DNA from: Firmicutes bacterium UBA2296 | Lineage (GTDB): Bacteria > Bacillota > UBA994 | Length of the DNA stretch: 6,188 bases | NCBI GenBank assembly: GCA_002345475.1 | Contig: DDWC01000175.1 | Coordinates: 1 to 6,188 of the forward strand | Direction of reading: 5' to 3' | Shown: positions 5,274-6,188 of the stretch, piece by piece | Layout of the letters: each line of letters starts with the position of its first letter | Numbering within the stretch: position 1 is the stretch's first letter | Program-made: the position numbers and the translations under genes | Notes under the pieces: generated by a model | Told to the model about the DNA's origin: nothing | Seen by the model: the letters and a program-made list of their open reading frames with translations, nothing else | The model's database searches: none

Positions 5274-6188
5274 AATACTCAGCTTCCCAGGGATAGAGGG
5301 CCCCGTACTCAAAAGGCCACTCGTCGTCTCGGCTCACGCTGCCCAGAGTTACCGTAACTGTGGAGACATTCTGTCCCCGCCTTATACCTATGGTTATGCG
5401 CGCGCCGGGCTGGTGCCTCTCCAGTTGGGAGCGCAGGTCAAGCAGAGACAATACTGCCACCCCATTGACAGAGGTAACGACGTCGTCAACTAGTATGCCT
5501 GCGGCACGGGCAGGTCCGGCAGGACTCAACTCCACGACTGTCAGCCCCCGGCTGCCGGGAATCCCCAGGCTGACAAAAGGCGGCTCATCAACCACAGCCC
5601 CGAGGAAGGGCCGGGTAATACCACCGTCAACGAAACGGGCCATAATATCCTGTACTATGTGTATGGGGATAGCAAAGCCCAGTCCCTCGACACCGAAAGC
5701 CGCAATTTTGGAGGAAGTTATGCCAATAACCTCTCCTTTGTAGTTTACCAGAGGACCTCCGCTGTTACCGCTATTGATCGCAGCGTCTGTCTGAATCAGC
5801 GGATAGGCGCTTTGGTCGGCCCGGTTTAGCCCGCTAATGACCCCGGCTGTGACGGTGTTTCGTAAACCCAGAGACAGCGGATTACCTATGGCCACAACTT
5901 CCTGCCCCACCTTAAGCTGCCTGGAGTTGCCTAAAACAGCAGCCTGAAGCCCCTGTCGGTCCACCTTGAGAACGGCCACGTCAGACAGATAGTCATAGCT
6001 CTGAATGGAGGCCCGTGTGACATAACCGTCGTTAAATATGACGAAGACATCGCCGGTCTCCAGATCGGGCTGTTTTACTACGTGGGTGTTTGTCACTATC
6101 AGGCCCGATGCGCTCAAAATCAGGCCTGTACCCTGATCAATTATCTCCTCCGACCCGGCAAAGCTCTTAGAGGAAAGTATGCCTACCA
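5272..6188 (-). CDS. htrA: HtrA/DegP-like serine protease with PDZ domain, N-terminus outside window
   Basis: A trypsin-fold protease followed by one PDZ domain, the HtrA/DegS layout; such proteins degrade or signal on misfolded proteins, usually outside the cytoplasmic membrane. The frame is open to the right edge (304 full codons plus a partial one), so the TTG at 6117 is an internal codon, not the start. Numbering from the first full codon at 6186, the triad is intact: His35 in TNTHVV, Asp69 in YLSDVAVLKV, Ser142 in INSGNSGGPL. GTGLILSASGLIVTN before the His is the normal first strand of the domain. The PDZ domain spans about 194-281, beginning FLGAVV and containing SPAGPARAAGILVDDVV. A short acidic-aromatic tail ends in WEAEY. 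The missing N-terminus should hold a signal sequence or membrane anchor, but this cannot be checked here. Its stop is a few bases before the fumarase alpha gene, so the two may share a transcript, without an obvious functional link. Confidence 0.93.
   Translation of the reverse strand, partial: VGILSSKSFAGSEEIIDQGTGLILSASGLIVTNTHVVKQPDLETGDVFVIFNDGYVTRASIQSYDYLSDVAVLKVDRQGLQAAVLGNSRQLKVGQEVVAIGNPLSLGLRNTVTAGVISGLNRADQSAYPLIQTDAAINSGNSGGPLVNYKGEVIGITSSKIAAFGVEGLGFAIPIHIVQDIMARFVDGGITRPFLGAVVDEPPFVSLGIPGSRGLTVVELSPAGPARAAGILVDDVVTSVNGVAVLSLLDLRSQLERHQPGARITIGIRRGQNVSTVTVTLGSVSRDDEWPFEYGALYPWEAEY

Noticed and set aside
5025..5743. Plus-strand open frames opposite fumarase alpha and the protease
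   Set aside because: Antisense shadows of two genes with complete catalytic motifs; no ribosome binding site or recognisable domain.
6115..6117. TTG at 6117 as the start of the protease
   Set aside because: The frame continues upstream to the window edge and encodes the expected first strand of the trypsin domain (GTGLILSASG), so the gene is cut by the window, not short.
1..6188. CRISPR array, tRNA, rRNA, insertion sequence or attachment site
   Set aside because: No spaced direct repeats, tRNA-like cloverleaf, transposase or integrase motif was seen; the window is almost fully covered by metabolic genes.

Overview
All genes in this window lie on the minus strand, so it reads right to left. 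G+C is moderate to fairly high (mid-50s percent by eye). The gene set is a two-subunit oxygen-sensitive class I fumarase, two tandem MoeA proteins (one fused to a periplasmic-binding-protein-like domain) and MoaA. Together with strong GGAGG-type ribosome binding sites and frequent GTG/TTG starts, this suggests an anaerobic Firmicute of the Clostridia/Desulfotomaculum-Pelotomaculum-Moorella kind. That placement is an inference from gene content and style; there is no rRNA marker.

Layout in order of transcription. (1) 6188-5272: an HtrA/DegP-like trypsin-PDZ serine protease, N-terminus outside the window. (2) 5260-4424 and 4427-3897: alpha and beta subunits of a class I [4Fe-4S] fumarate hydratase, sharing a 4-base GTGA overlap. 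(3) 3896-3753: the only sizeable gap. It holds a -10-like box and a compact RNA with at least five helices (3872-3763), whose closing helix contains the Shine-Dalgarno of the next gene; I read it as a candidate molybdenum-cofactor (Moco/Tuco-type) riboswitch. (4) 3752-2529: MoeA. (5) 2524-614: MoeA fused to a PBP-like domain. (6) 621-1: N-terminal 207 residues of MoaA, running off the left edge.

The last three genes form a tight operon (4-base gap, then 8-base overlap). It covers the first step of molybdopterin synthesis (MoaA on GTP) and the last step, metal insertion (MoeA). Two different MoeA proteins in one operon is the usual picture in anaerobes that may use both molybdenum and tungsten, but the sequence does not say which enzyme handles which metal. 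A cofactor-sensing leader in front of this operon would close a feedback loop. The protease and fumarase genes are close enough to be co-transcribed, and no terminator separates fumarase from the Mo-cofactor genes.

I found no mobile element, CRISPR array, tRNA, rRNA or phage gene. No gene-free stretch exceeds 300 bases. The window is mostly well-understood metabolism; the structured leader and the start region just after it are the parts most worth a second look.
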